IMG/VR virus record: IMGVR_UViG_3300025646_000475 | Span: 1-20,754 of that record | Direction: 5' to 3' (one strand) | DNA length: 20,754 nucleotides | Source: a virus | In this document: positions 5,585 to 13,377 of the stretch, piece by piece | Position numbering within the stretch: the stretch's first letter is position 1 | How the letters are laid out: each line of letters starts with the position of its first letter | Notes under the pieces: model-generated | Told to the model about the DNA's origin: nothing | Database searches by the model: none | The model's input: only the letters and a program-made list of their open reading frames with translations | Translations under genes and position numbers: made by a program

Positions 5585-8224
5585 TTATGGAGTCTCCAAT
5601 TTTTCTGTTTGTTTTGAAGCAGCAGAACCTTCTGGACTATAGATATTCTGAACTGGGTCTGAAACTCTTGAAACAGAATCTGCCTGAATAGAGGTGGACC
5701 ATCCGTCTTTATTAATCGTATTTGATACTTCTAACACAAGATAATACCCGCCGAGACCAACTGCTCTGGATGTTTCTTGACCTAGCCCTGTCAGAGTTGG
5801 GTTGATATATATATAAACTCCCGGCTTAAGCAAAGTATTGCCAATCATTTCCAAATCAACGTTAAATAAGTTAAATATTTCAGCAAACTCATCATTATCT
5901 GCCACCGCTTTTTGTGCCATCGCTTCTGCTTGAAAGTTCTTTTTAGCCTTAGAAAACTTTACTTCTTTTGCCAAACCCCTATCTGCTCCAATATAGAAAT
6001 GATAAATTCCTTTTTCGTGATCTGCGATGGGATCTCCATTGAGAGATGTCGGTAAACCATTTTCCGCAACATAAACTAAGTTGTAATAATATCTTTGATT
6101 AGTGCTACACTTTCTTAAGACATCTCCAGAAGATAATCTTTTTAGTTTTTGTCCAGAACTTCCATTTGTGTATATTCTTTTTACAAACGCCTCCCCATTA
6201 GACGGAAAGGGTTCAATGGGGCTTTGTTCAGACCCATAAGATCCAAGTTCTAAAGTTGTTGTCTTGATTGTCACGGGTCTTGAAACGCTTTCTCCAAAAC
6301 ACATTTGGTTGATTGATGGAAGCAAAAGTTGCTGAAGCGATTCTTTGATGAAGTTATTCAGTGAATGTCTTTCAACACCTTTATCAATATACATTTTTTT
6401 AAAGAATTGTAGATACATTTCCAATGATATCGGCATATCTAATATTGAAATTTCAGAGTTATTAGTATCTGCTCCGGGTATCTGTATTCCACCAAACATA
6501 TATCCAACGTGATCTTGGTTTATTTTCTCACTTAATTCTGCTGTGTCTATTACCGCTTGTAATAAATCACCATAATAAAACCAATATATATCTAAAGTAT
6601 CTGAGTCAGATTTCGGCTTGTTTTCATCTTTTAATCCAAGTTGTAATGAAATATCTGTGAAAACTGCTCCTTGTATTTTTGTCAACTCTTCTTGAGATAT
6701 TGGCTTACCGTCATTCTTTAAGACTGCGTTGTTGATACCTCTGGCAATATCTCTTGTTATCAGGTTAGTGCTCCCCTTTACAGCAGTCCCGCCGTTCGTT
6801 GCTTTAAGGAGATTTTTATCCCTTATTTTCTTTCTTGCTGCTAAAACAGAATCGTTTGTAGCATCTTGAACTAACTTATCTTTATTTCCAAAAAAACCGG
6901 GGAGCGCATCAAAAATCCCAGAATCTACAACATCCTGCTTAACCTGATCTGGATATTCTGGAGAAAAATATAGAAGATCATCTTTTGGGACTGTTACTTT
7001 TTTCACCTTGTCGTTATCATAAAGGTAAGTCAATATTCTTGAGTATTTCTCAATTTTGTTTCTTCCTTTGTATCTTTCTATTTTTTGATCATTTTTTGCT
7101 TCTAAGTCTGATGTATTAAGTTTTTCAAGTTCCTTCTTATCCTTGCTGAGATTTCTTTGTTTTTCATAAAACGCAGCCCTTATTTCTCTTTTTCCTTTTC
7201 CAGTTTTAGCATTTTGTATTTTTTTTGATAATGAAGATTTTTCTTTTTCCACTTGTTCTTCAAGTTTAGAAATGCCTTTTTCAAGTTCTTTGCGCTTTTT
7301 TCTAAATTCTTGTGTTTCTGCCTCGACCATTTTAATGGCAGCAGCATATGGATTCTTCGTTATGCTAAATATATCATATGTCGCCCTATCTAATTGCGCT
7401 TCAATATAAGAGCGATAAGATATATCTAATGTAAGAGCACCATTTTGTTCAAAGGACAAATCATAATCAATCAGTTCCAGAATCAAAGACAAGTTCATAC
7501 TTTGTATTTGTTCTATTAAGTTATCATTTAGTGTCTCTGTCTGGTTTGGAGGAATGGCATATCCGACATCTGCTCGGATTCTATAATGTGCTCCAGCAAA
7601 CTCTCTTGGGCTTTGACCTCTTCTGCTAATCAAGTCTGAAAATCTAAATGGCGTAGTTCCACCACCTTTGCTTGATAATCTTAAAACCCTATCTTTAGTT
7701 AAAGATTCTCCGTTCTGGAATATCAGTTTCAAACTTCCATTGACCATTCTGCCGGAACCCCAAGGAGATTGATTTTCAAAGTTGAGACTGAAATCAACAA
7801 TGCCTACATCGTCTCCTCTTCCAGAAGATGAGTTAAGTATTGACTCAAGCGTTTGACTACTATCAGTAGAAAAAGGAATAGGGGCTTCACCAACATAGGT
7901 TCTTTCTCCAGTATATAAAACTTTATAAAGTTCTATTTTTGGAACAAACCTTGAATAATCAAGTGGGCTAATGTTTAATAGATTTTTAATGCTTGGTGCT
8001 GGCTTGTTTATTTTACTTAAAAGAGTTCCTACATCATTATCAGACAAACATAACGTGTATAAAAATCCATTTGGATTTACGCTTTTTACAGATAAATCAC
8101 CTAAAGTTTTTGCCTCAGAAAGCAAAAAGCATTGTTTCATATTAGTGAAATTAACTATTTGAGATTCTGCTGATAGTTTTTTAGTTTGCGGATCTGTAGA
8201 TCCTGTTTCTTTAACATCACCCAT
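5585..8224 (-). CDS. Large baseplate hub-like virion protein with coiled coil
   Basis: The 879-aa product lies just after the gp53-like gene and is probably part of the central baseplate. The first 290 residues look beta-rich (for example SPWGSGRMVNGSLKLIFQ at 153-170, and LELIDYDLSFEQNGALTLDI at 249-268). Residues 298-385 are a long, strongly charged Lys/Glu helix with heptad character, very likely a coiled coil inserted between two beta-rich parts. Near the C-terminus, MIGNTLLKPGVYIYINP and GGYYLVLEVSNTINKDGWS resemble the end of gp27/gpD-type hub proteins, where an OB-like barrel finishes with such strands; this similarity is by eye only. I see no lysozyme or peptidase motif, so unlike T4 gp5 it does not appear to carry the cell-wall enzyme. 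It ends within a base of the next gene. Being a virion gene is well supported; the exact hub role is tentative. Confidence 0.7.
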   Translation of the reverse strand: MGDVKETGSTDPQTKKLSAESQIVNFTNMKQCFLLSEAKTLGDLSVKSVNPNGFLYTLCLSDNDVGTLLSKINKPAPSIKNLLNISPLDYSRFVPKIELYKVLYTGERTYVGEAPIPFSTDSSQTLESILNSSSGRGDDVGIVDFSLNFENQSPWGSGRMVNGSLKLIFQNGESLTKDRVLRLSSKGGGTTPFRFSDLISRRGQSPREFAGAHYRIRADVGYAIPPNQTETLNDNLIEQIQSMNLSLILELIDYDLSFEQNGALTLDISYRSYIEAQLDRATYDIFSITKNPYAAAIKMVEAETQEFRKKRKELEKGISKLEEQVEKEKSSLSKKIQNAKTGKGKREIRAAFYEKQRNLSKDKKELEKLNTSDLEAKNDQKIERYKGRNKIEKYSRILTYLYDNDKVKKVTVPKDDLLYFSPEYPDQVKQDVVDSGIFDALPGFFGNKDKLVQDATNDSVLAARKKIRDKNLLKATNGGTAVKGSTNLITRDIARGINNAVLKNDGKPISQEELTKIQGAVFTDISLQLGLKDENKPKSDSDTLDIYWFYYGDLLQAVIDTAELSEKINQDHVGYMFGGIQIPGADTNNSEISILDMPISLEMYLQFFKKMYIDKGVERHSLNNFIKESLQQLLLPSINQMCFGESVSRPVTIKTTTLELGSYGSEQSPIEPFPSNGEAFVKRIYTNGSSGQKLKRLSSGDVLRKCSTNQRYYYNLVYVAENGLPTSLNGDPIADHEKGIYHFYIGADRGLAKEVKFSKAKKNFQAEAMAQKAVADNDEFAEIFNLFNVDLEMIGNTLLKPGVYIYINPTLTGLGQETSRAVGLGGYYLVLEVSNTINKDGWSTSIQADSVSRVSDPVQNIYSPEGSAASKQTEKLETP

Positions 8225-8227
8225 TTT

Positions 8228-8566
8228 CTACATCCCATAATATGTTAATACTAACTCAAGAGGAGTTGGGATTCTTATAATATCACCAAACTGAATATCG
8301 CTTTCAAGCGGCTTTTGATTAAAGTGAGCGATAACCCACCAGTGCTTTGGATCTCCATAATATTCGTTTGATAGTTTATAATAATGATCCCCTCTTCTCC
8401 AAGTCCGAGTTACGATTGTCAAGTTAGATATCTCTTTAGAAGTTGGATATCTTAACTCACCTGTTCTATATTGTTCAACATAATTGATACCTCTATTCTT
8501 AAATAGATTATCATACATAATGTTTGAGTTAACCGCTACTCTTCTTAAATCATATCTTGAAGCCAT
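8228..8566 (-). CDS. Baseplate wedge protein, gp53-like with LysM fold
   Basis: This 112-aa protein has a LysM-type segment: the TWRRGDHYYKLSNEYYGDP stretch (55-73), HWWVIAHFN (75-83) and GDIIRIPTPLELV (94-106). The arrangement W..GD.YYKL...YYGDP..WWVIA.FN...GD.I.IP is typical of phage baseplate and tail LysM proteins, including T4 gp53, which joins neighbouring wedges to close the baseplate. T4 gp53 is 196 aa, so this is a short form with about 50 residues ahead of the LysM part. In this setting LysM is a structural module, not a wall-binding one. An AAAGGA site precedes the ATG, and the gene sits 11 bases after the previous gene and 3 bases before the hub-like gene. Confidence 0.8.
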   Translation of the reverse strand: MASRYDLRRVAVNSNIMYDNLFKNRGINYVEQYRTGELRYPTSKEISNLTIVTRTWRRGDHYYKLSNEYYGDPKHWWVIAHFNQKPLESDIQFGDIIRIPTPLELVLTYYGM

Positions 8567-8577
8567 ATTATTATCCT

Positions 8578-9363
8578 TTACTCAATAAACATAGATTGAC
8601 CCAGCCCAGACCCGAGAACCTCTTCTTGTTGTGATTGTTGTATCTCAGGTGGAATTGATTGACCACCATTAAGTTCATTCGTTGACTCTGGATTGTCTTT
8701 TGCTACATCAAAAGGTTTTGGGGGATCAGCAACATATCCACTATTCTTGTAAGGGAAGCCATCATTAAGAGATTTACCATTAACATAGCCTTGAGTTGCT
8801 TTATGTAATGGATGAAATGTGAAAGACAGGTTTAAAATCTTTGGATATACTTGTCCGTATTCTTCAAAGAATCCCCCTTCCATATCAAATGAATGATCTA
8901 AACCATCCAAGGTTCCTGCCAAAGCACCTCCATCTTGCTCTGTAATCAAGTTCATATATTTAACAGATACAACTGGTGCTCCATTTATCGTGTAAGCATT
9001 TGTAATACCATCAGCCAAACCTTTAAACGAAGGGTATAAAAACTGAACCATCTGGGAAACACTTCTTAAGTTTTTCTTTGCTTCTGATTTAGAAGCAGCC
9101 ACTAACTTGAAAGAAACAGAAATAGATCTTTGAGTATTCTGAAAGTTTTGGATTGTATCCATACGACCATATACAGTTTCTCTATTCCAGTTACTTGTAA
9201 AACTATCATTCCATTGGTCCAAAAAGGCAGTCATATTAATAACGGCTGAAGGAACATCAATACGGCTAATTGTTAAAACGTGCCCCTTTGAACGTGCTGC
9301 GTCAAGAGGATTAACATAACTTGTATTATAAACTTTATTTAACTCTGGTTTTTCTGTAGCCAT
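8578..9363 (-). CDS. Probable baseplate/tail-tube junction protein
   Basis: This 261-aa protein follows the tape measure gene with a 12-base gap. It contains NWNRETVYGRMDTIQNFQNT (about 58-77) and then RSISVSFKLVAASKSEAKKN (78-97), a pattern seen in many myophage baseplate proteins that begin the tail tube: a short strand, VYGRMD.I..F..T.R, and a strand plus helix. Later, PKILNLSFTFHPLHK is another tube-like strand. The last 60 residues are rich in Pro, Gln, Asn and Ser and probably disordered. By position and these features it may correspond to the T4 gp48/gp54 connectors between baseplate and tube, which are related to tail tube proteins. The assignment is by eye; a general virion protein is the safe reading. 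An AGGAA site precedes the ATG. Confidence 0.65.
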   Translation of the reverse strand: MATEKPELNKVYNTSYVNPLDAARSKGHVLTISRIDVPSAVINMTAFLDQWNDSFTSNWNRETVYGRMDTIQNFQNTQRSISVSFKLVAASKSEAKKNLRSVSQMVQFLYPSFKGLADGITNAYTINGAPVVSVKYMNLITEQDGGALAGTLDGLDHSFDMEGGFFEEYGQVYPKILNLSFTFHPLHKATQGYVNGKSLNDGFPYKNSGYVADPPKPFDVAKDNPESTNELNGGQSIPPEIQQSQQEEVLGSGLGQSMFIE

Positions 9364-9375
9364 ATTTGTTTATTC

Positions 9376-11865
9376 CTAACTTGATGTAAATACATCATAT
9401 TTCTTATTTATATAATCCACCGTCGCTTCTCCAACCTTTTTCTTGTCCAAATTAACTGACACATTGATTGGCTGTCCTGCTGTGCCAGCGGCTGGTTTCA
9501 TATTTAAAGCCTTTTCAATGCGGAGAAGAGCCTGTAACATTGCGCTATCATTAGCCGTTGTATTGTTTGTTGTGTTAGAAACTCTTGTTTCTTCCATTGT
9601 CTTCATCAAGTTTGTTGTACTTTGGTTGTTAACAACTTGAGCACCCTTTGGGAGGCTTACAAGTTCTGGTCCCTCTTCTCCAACCATAGCCATACCAGAA
9701 GAAGAGATCTTTCCACCAATAGCCAAGCCGGGGACTTCTCCCCCATCAAAAAGCGACAGCAAATAAGATGACGGAGAAGTAGACAAAAATCCCGGCGTTG
9801 GGATATCTGCTCCAAATAAATTTATAATATCAATAATTCCTTGACCAACTCCAGCCAAAACTCCCCAAACAGCATCAAATGGTAACATAATTAGCCTTGC
9901 AACTGCCTTAAAAAAAGATGGAAGGTCATTAAACATATTTCCAAAATCAGTGAAAAATCCGCCCATATACTCCATAACTTGATCAAAGTTCTTGATTAGT
10001 CCATATATCGCCCCGCCCAAAGCGACCACACCCAATATAATCGCACCTATTGGATTTGCTATCATTGCTGCGGTAACAAAATTTACCGCTGTTCCAAAGG
10101 CTGTCATTGCTGCTCCAGCAACTCCCGAGGCTACACTGAGTATCTTGAGGGCGATTGCTTTTGTCCCTAGGGCAATTGCCAAAGCAGTTTCTTTTACTAT
10201 CTGGGTAGTAGTAAATAATAATCCCTTTTCTTGTTGGTAATTATACACTTGATAAGCCGCCGTAGCAAACAACAATGCTCCTCCGACTAACTTAATATTT
10301 TCAGCAAGAAAGTTGAAAACACTTATTAGTGGCTCAAGCCCTGCTGATATACTTTTAAGACTTTCGTTGAGTTTATCCATAGCACTATTGGCCTTAACTG
10401 CCATTTCTTCGAGAGGATTTTCTTTAGCCAATGCTTGTTGAGAGTCCATATTTCCATCAATAACTTGCTGAAGGGTTCCGAGTTCCAATCCCAGTTCAGA
10501 TGCCAACATCTTTTGCTGAAAGAAAGGCATATCAGAAAGTGTTTTTCCCGCTGCTTGAAAACCGCTTCTCAGCATATCAAGTTGTGCGGCTGGACCTTCT
10601 GCTGCTGCCATTGTTAAATCAAACGCATTAACAAAAGAACCACCAAGAGAAAGATTAACGGCAGCAACGGCTGATGCTGACTCTGAAAAGGTATCTAAAC
10701 CATCTGATAAAGCAAATAAAGTGTTTCCAAGATCATCAACAGTCATACCAAGACTCTTGGCAGTTTTTGCTGTTTTCATAAAGATTTCTGGACCTTGGCG
10801 ACCAAAAGCAGCCAATCTTGGAGATAGATTTCTAAATGCATCATTTAATTGTTGCGGAGGTATACCTATTGAAGCCCCTGTCTCAGTCATTGTTCTGATT
10901 ACATTTTCCGCTTCACTTACTCCCATACCTAACTGAGAAACAAGGAAGTTGAAGTTTTCGCCAGATGTAGAGGCACTAACGCCGAGTTCTTGAAGAACAG
11001 CAGTAGTCCCTGCTACTCGATTTCTTACTTCTTTACTTAAGTTACTAAAAGCACCAAAACTGAGATATAACTCCTGATTTGCTGCCGCTGATTCCTGAAG
11101 GCTGACACCAAATTGAACATTCTCTCTAAATACATCTTCTATAGAGCCAGCAAATTCTCTTGATGCGCCTGTGGCTCCAACAAAACTTGCTTGTAGTTCA
11201 TCTAAAGCGACAGCAGTTTGAATTGAATTAGAAATCAAAAACTGTAATGCATTTGCTGGTCCGAATGTTGCTGCCATTTCTTTACCGATGGAAGTTACCA
11301 CACTCTTAAGACCTTCTCCTGATTTTGCTGCTTTAAGAAAGTTCCCAGTTAGAGTGTTATTTAAATCTCTCTGGAAGCCAACCATCTTAGAAAGGTTATC
11401 TACAAGTCCTTTACCGACGTTTATACCTGCTTGTTTGGCGTCTGCTATTTTTAGTTGTATCGCTAATTCTTCGTTTAATAGCCGTATTCTTTCTTCTGCT
11501 TGCTTTTTTGCTTCTTCATCATCTCCTGCGAGATCATCTTGAAGTTTTTTTATTTTTTTTAATAAGTCAATCTTTCGTTGTTGTGCCTGAATATCTTCTA
11601 CGCTTGCCGTTTTGCTATCTTGTAGGCGTTCGAGCCTTGCGTTTTCTATACCAAGGAGTTTCTCATTTTCTTCTCTTGAAGTTTGAAGATATTCTAAAGT
11701 TATGGCATATTGTTCTCTTTGTTGAACCAATATATTTCTTTCTGTTTCAAGTTTATCAACAGATTCACCACGCAATCGTGCCTTCTTCGCTTCGTATTCT
11801 ACTTCCTTTGCGAGTTCTTTGTTGATTTCCTGTATAGTTTCTAACTCTTCTGTTCTATCTGCCAT
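9376..11865 (-). CDS. Tail tape measure protein
   Basis: The 829-aa protein would extend through the tail tube, set tail length and leave during DNA ejection. The first 150 residues are a charged Glu/Lys/Gln coiled coil. Residues of about 520-624 form a run of hydrophobic helices ending in NPIGAIILGVVALGGAIYGL, the membrane-like region common in tape measures. VGEEGPELVSLPKGAQVV (728-745) is the well-known tape measure C-terminal motif. T4 gp29 is 590 aa, so the tail is expected to be longer than that of T4. The gene begins 10 bases after the 109-aa gene; its ribosome binding site is weak (AAGTGAG), so translation is probably coupled to that gene. The upstream pair of a gp26-like gene and an overlapping small frame fits the usual place of tape measure chaperones. 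Confidence 0.92.
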   Translation of the reverse strand: MADRTEELETIQEINKELAKEVEYEAKKARLRGESVDKLETERNILVQQREQYAITLEYLQTSREENEKLLGIENARLERLQDSKTASVEDIQAQQRKIDLLKKIKKLQDDLAGDDEEAKKQAEERIRLLNEELAIQLKIADAKQAGINVGKGLVDNLSKMVGFQRDLNNTLTGNFLKAAKSGEGLKSVVTSIGKEMAATFGPANALQFLISNSIQTAVALDELQASFVGATGASREFAGSIEDVFRENVQFGVSLQESAAANQELYLSFGAFSNLSKEVRNRVAGTTAVLQELGVSASTSGENFNFLVSQLGMGVSEAENVIRTMTETGASIGIPPQQLNDAFRNLSPRLAAFGRQGPEIFMKTAKTAKSLGMTVDDLGNTLFALSDGLDTFSESASAVAAVNLSLGGSFVNAFDLTMAAAEGPAAQLDMLRSGFQAAGKTLSDMPFFQQKMLASELGLELGTLQQVIDGNMDSQQALAKENPLEEMAVKANSAMDKLNESLKSISAGLEPLISVFNFLAENIKLVGGALLFATAAYQVYNYQQEKGLLFTTTQIVKETALAIALGTKAIALKILSVASGVAGAAMTAFGTAVNFVTAAMIANPIGAIILGVVALGGAIYGLIKNFDQVMEYMGGFFTDFGNMFNDLPSFFKAVARLIMLPFDAVWGVLAGVGQGIIDIINLFGADIPTPGFLSTSPSSYLLSLFDGGEVPGLAIGGKISSSGMAMVGEEGPELVSLPKGAQVVNNQSTTNLMKTMEETRVSNTTNNTTANDSAMLQALLRIEKALNMKPAAGTAGQPINVSVNLDKKKVGEATVDYINKKYDVFTSS

Positions 11866-11875
11866 AGATTAGTTC

Positions 11876-12205
11876 TCACTTAAAGGGCCACTTTATTCCT
11901 GTTTCTCTTTCAAAGTTGGCGAGTGCTCTTTCGAGTTTGTGCCTGTTGTTCATTGTTCTTGGATCAGTCAATCCGTGTCTCTCAAACGACTGAAGATATC
12001 TTTTTTCATTTCCAAGTGCTCTTGCAAAACTTGACATTTGATTTTGAGTTCCTCTAAACCTTGCAGGAATCAAAGATCCCCCGAACATCATTTTAAGTAA
12101 GAGTTCAATCTGACCCCCTAATGCTCTCAAGTATCCTTCGTCAATCGTCTTGGGATTTAAATTAATCTCAATTGATGCGAGTTGTTCTTCATTTATATTA
12201 GACAT
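11876..12205 (-). CDS. Small unknown protein before the tape measure gene
   Basis: I chose the ATG at 12205 because a strong CGGAGGAG site lies 7 bases before it; the frame remains open further upstream, but that extension reads through the spacer and terminator region with a hydrophobic, unlikely N-terminus. The 109-aa product starts MSNINEEQLASIEINLNP, has a likely helical middle (GYLRALGGQIELLLKMMFGG), a NQMSSFARALGNEKRYLQSF segment and a basic C-terminus (NRHKLERALANFERETGIKW). No known motif is recognised. It is preceded by a terminator and two copies of the ACTATTTA octamer, so it and the tape measure gene may have their own transcript. Its position suggests a role in tail assembly, but that is inference only. 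Confidence 0.7.
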   Translation of the reverse strand: MSNINEEQLASIEINLNPKTIDEGYLRALGGQIELLLKMMFGGSLIPARFRGTQNQMSSFARALGNEKRYLQSFERHGLTDPRTMNNRHKLERALANFERETGIKWPFK

Positions 12206-12223
12206 TTGTAACTCCTCCGAGTA

Positions 12224-12241
12224 TAAATAGTTGTAAATAGT
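12224..12241 (-). promoter_or_regulatory. Tandem ACTATTTA octamers, candidate late promoter
   Basis: On the coding (minus) strand ACTATTTA occurs twice, 10 bases apart (12241-12234 and 12231-12224), between a strong terminator and the ribosome binding site of the 109-aa gene. Because the terminator ends just upstream, a start signal is needed here, and this pair is the only distinctive sequence. The same octamer lies ahead of the tail sheath and tail tube genes. No sigma70 -35 box is visible. Whether it is a phage late promoter is inference. Confidence 0.4.
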
Positions 12242-12272
12242 AAAAAAAAAGACCAAAAACATCTTTGGTCTT
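12242..12272 (-). terminator. Rho-independent terminator after the gp51-like frame
   Basis: On the minus strand AAGACCAAA (12272-12264) pairs perfectly with TTTGGTCTT (12257-12249) around a six-base loop and runs straight into at least seven more T (12248-12242). It begins 5 bases after the stop codon of the gp51-like frame. It would end the transcript covering the sheath, tube and gp26-like genes, leaving the 109-aa and tape measure genes to read-through or a new start. Confidence 0.85.
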
Positions 12273-12277
12273 CGGTC

Positions 12278-12553
12278 TTATCGTCTACCTTTTTTAGTAG
12301 CCTTATCCATTTGTTCTTTTTCTTTTTCAAATTGCTTTGCCAATCTCTCCAAAAACCATCTTCTTAAAACGATTGGCAGACTGTATGCTTCAATAAAACT
12401 CCAACCACCGAAATGCTTTAGTTGGAATATCTCTTCATACACTCCTTCAATGTATTCATCGCTTAGGCCAAAAAAATTCAGTGGTAAACGGCACCTCCAT
12501 TTCTTGCTCGTAACCACAATCTCCGCACTCAAAATGTTGGGCAAGGTCAACAC
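12278..12553 (-). CDS. gp51-like frame overlapping the gp26-like gene, possibly a frameshift extension
   Basis: The open frame runs from a GTG at 12553, but its first 28 or so codons lie inside the gp26-like gene, read as unlikely sequence (TSKKWRCRLP), and that GTG has no ribosome binding site. The protein-like part begins around GLSDEYIEGVYEEIFQL and continues through GGWSFIEAYSLPIVLRRWFL to a charged Lys/Glu tail, about 63 residues. No good start codon opens this part; the only candidate is GTG at 12442, with GAAGGA directly against it, too close for a normal site. The frames cross at a run of seven T (12476-12470), where a +1 shift would join this part to the gp26-like protein. In content and place it resembles small T4-type hub assembly proteins such as gp51. 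It is likely a tape measure chaperone. Function and expression mode are inferred. Confidence 0.6.
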   Translation of the reverse strand: MLTLPNILSAEIVVTSKKWRCRLPLNFFGLSDEYIEGVYEEIFQLKHFGGWSFIEAYSLPIVLRRWFLERLAKQFEKEKEQMDKATKKGRR

Positions 12554-13310
12554 TTGGCATTGCGTCTTGATAAGCGAATCTCAAGTGACGAGAATCAATC
12601 GCTGGCATATTCTGAATAAAGTTTGCAATGGTTCCTTGATTTGTTTCACCATTAACCGAGACAACATAGAGCATCATCTGGTCTGTCAAACTCATTTCTG
12701 GAAGTTTGTTCTTTTGTCTCATACTGTTTGTTTTCAAGATTGTCTTTTCATCTTTCCCAGAAAGAGGACGAACTTCAACATTTACTCCAGTTTTTGGGAG
12801 ACTTACAAGGAAGGTTCCGTTTTCTGTCTGTTGTGCGAAGGTTGTATCAGATCCTCTTTCATAAGACTCTTCTAAGGCTTCTTCTAAGTCAAAAGTATGA
12901 TCTGACACAGAACCACAAGAAGGGCAAGGAATTTTTGTGTTATAGTCTGCTCCATAACCTGAAATCCTTGTTGCGATTAGAATAGCGTTTTTATCCCCGA
13001 TTAGAAGATCGTCAACATTAATGGACTTGTCAACAATAACGCTTTGAAGCAGCCTATCCAAAACAACACCCTTTTTAATCAAAGAACGATTAACAAGAAT
13101 ATCTTCATCTTTTGCTGTCATATATCTGATTTCTACAGTTTCAAGATTGTGTAAAGGATGACCTTCTGGATAAAACTGACCCTTAGAAGGCAACTCCACC
13201 ATTTCTGTTGGTGTTGCAAAATCTAAAGGGTTTGTTTGGGTTGCGGTTGCGCCAGTTGAAGTGTCTGGCTCTGCGGATCCGAAACGATCCTGATTATTTC
13301 TGGTGCTCAT
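12456..13310 (-). CDS. gp26-like baseplate hub assembly protein with zinc site
   Basis: This 284-aa protein resembles the T4_baseplate family to which gp26 belongs. The N-terminal 30 residues are low-complexity, followed by MVELPSKGQFYPEGHPL (37-53), a segment typical of the family, and EIRYMTAKDEDIL (60-72). Two Cys pairs, CPSC at 129-132 and CGDC at 262-265, probably form one zinc site across the fold. Its position between tail tube and tape measure is where tailed phages place tape measure chaperones. The reading frame ends at 12456 with TGA after EFFWPKR; just before the end is TTT TTT T, at which a +1 slip would extend the protein by 63 residues into the overlapping frame. A sigma70-like promoter lies just upstream. 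Family match by eye is fairly good; the chaperone role is inference. Confidence 0.75.
   Translation of the reverse strand: MSTRNNQDRFGSAEPDTSTGATATQTNPLDFATPTEMVELPSKGQFYPEGHPLHNLETVEIRYMTAKDEDILVNRSLIKKGVVLDRLLQSVIVDKSINVDDLLIGDKNAILIATRISGYGADYNTKIPCPSCGSVSDHTFDLEEALEESYERGSDTTFAQQTENGTFLVSLPKTGVNVEVRPLSGKDEKTILKTNSMRQKNKLPEMSLTDQMMLYVVSVNGETNQGTIANFIQNMPAIDSRHLRFAYQDAMPSVDLAQHFECGDCGYEQEMEVPFTTEFFWPKR
12470..12476 (-). promoter_or_regulatory. Putative +1 ribosomal frameshift site (T7 run)
   Basis: Seven T on the coding strand are read in the gp26-like frame as TTT TTT Tgg. If the ribosome skips one base, both phenylalanine tRNAs re-pair perfectly with TTT TTT and reading continues as GGC CTA, the start of the gp51-like part. 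The fused product would be about 343 aa. A -1 slip leads to a different frame, and -2 gives a poorer re-pairing. The zero-frame stop codon lies only 12 bases further on. Confidence 0.4.
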
Positions 13311-13340
13311 TAAAACCTCATTGAGTTAAGTTTTGTATGC

Positions 13341-13369
13341 ATTATATGATAAGATTTATGATTTGTAAA
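13341..13369 (-). promoter_or_regulatory. Sigma70-like promoter before the gp26-like gene
   Basis: On the minus strand TTTACA (13369-13364, five of six matches to the -35 consensus) is followed after exactly 17 bases by a perfect TATAAT (13346-13341). It lies in the 67-base gap between tail tube and gp26-like genes, with the start codon 30 bases beyond the -10 box. The gap is AT-rich, which raises the chance of coincidence, but the spacing and match are good. Confidence 0.6.
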
Positions 13370-13377
13370 GTATTTTA

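Noticed and set aside
5584-5600. GGAGACTCC palindrome next to the start of the 485-aa gene, as an operator
   Set aside because: Short, overlaps coding sequence and the ribosome binding site, not repeated elsewhere that I can see; chance is likely.
12206-12262. N-terminal extension of the 109-aa protein starting at 12262
   Set aside because: It would translate the spacer and terminator, giving a hydrophobic MFLVFFFTIYNYLY start without a ribosome binding site, while the ATG at 12205 has CGGAGGAG at the proper distance.
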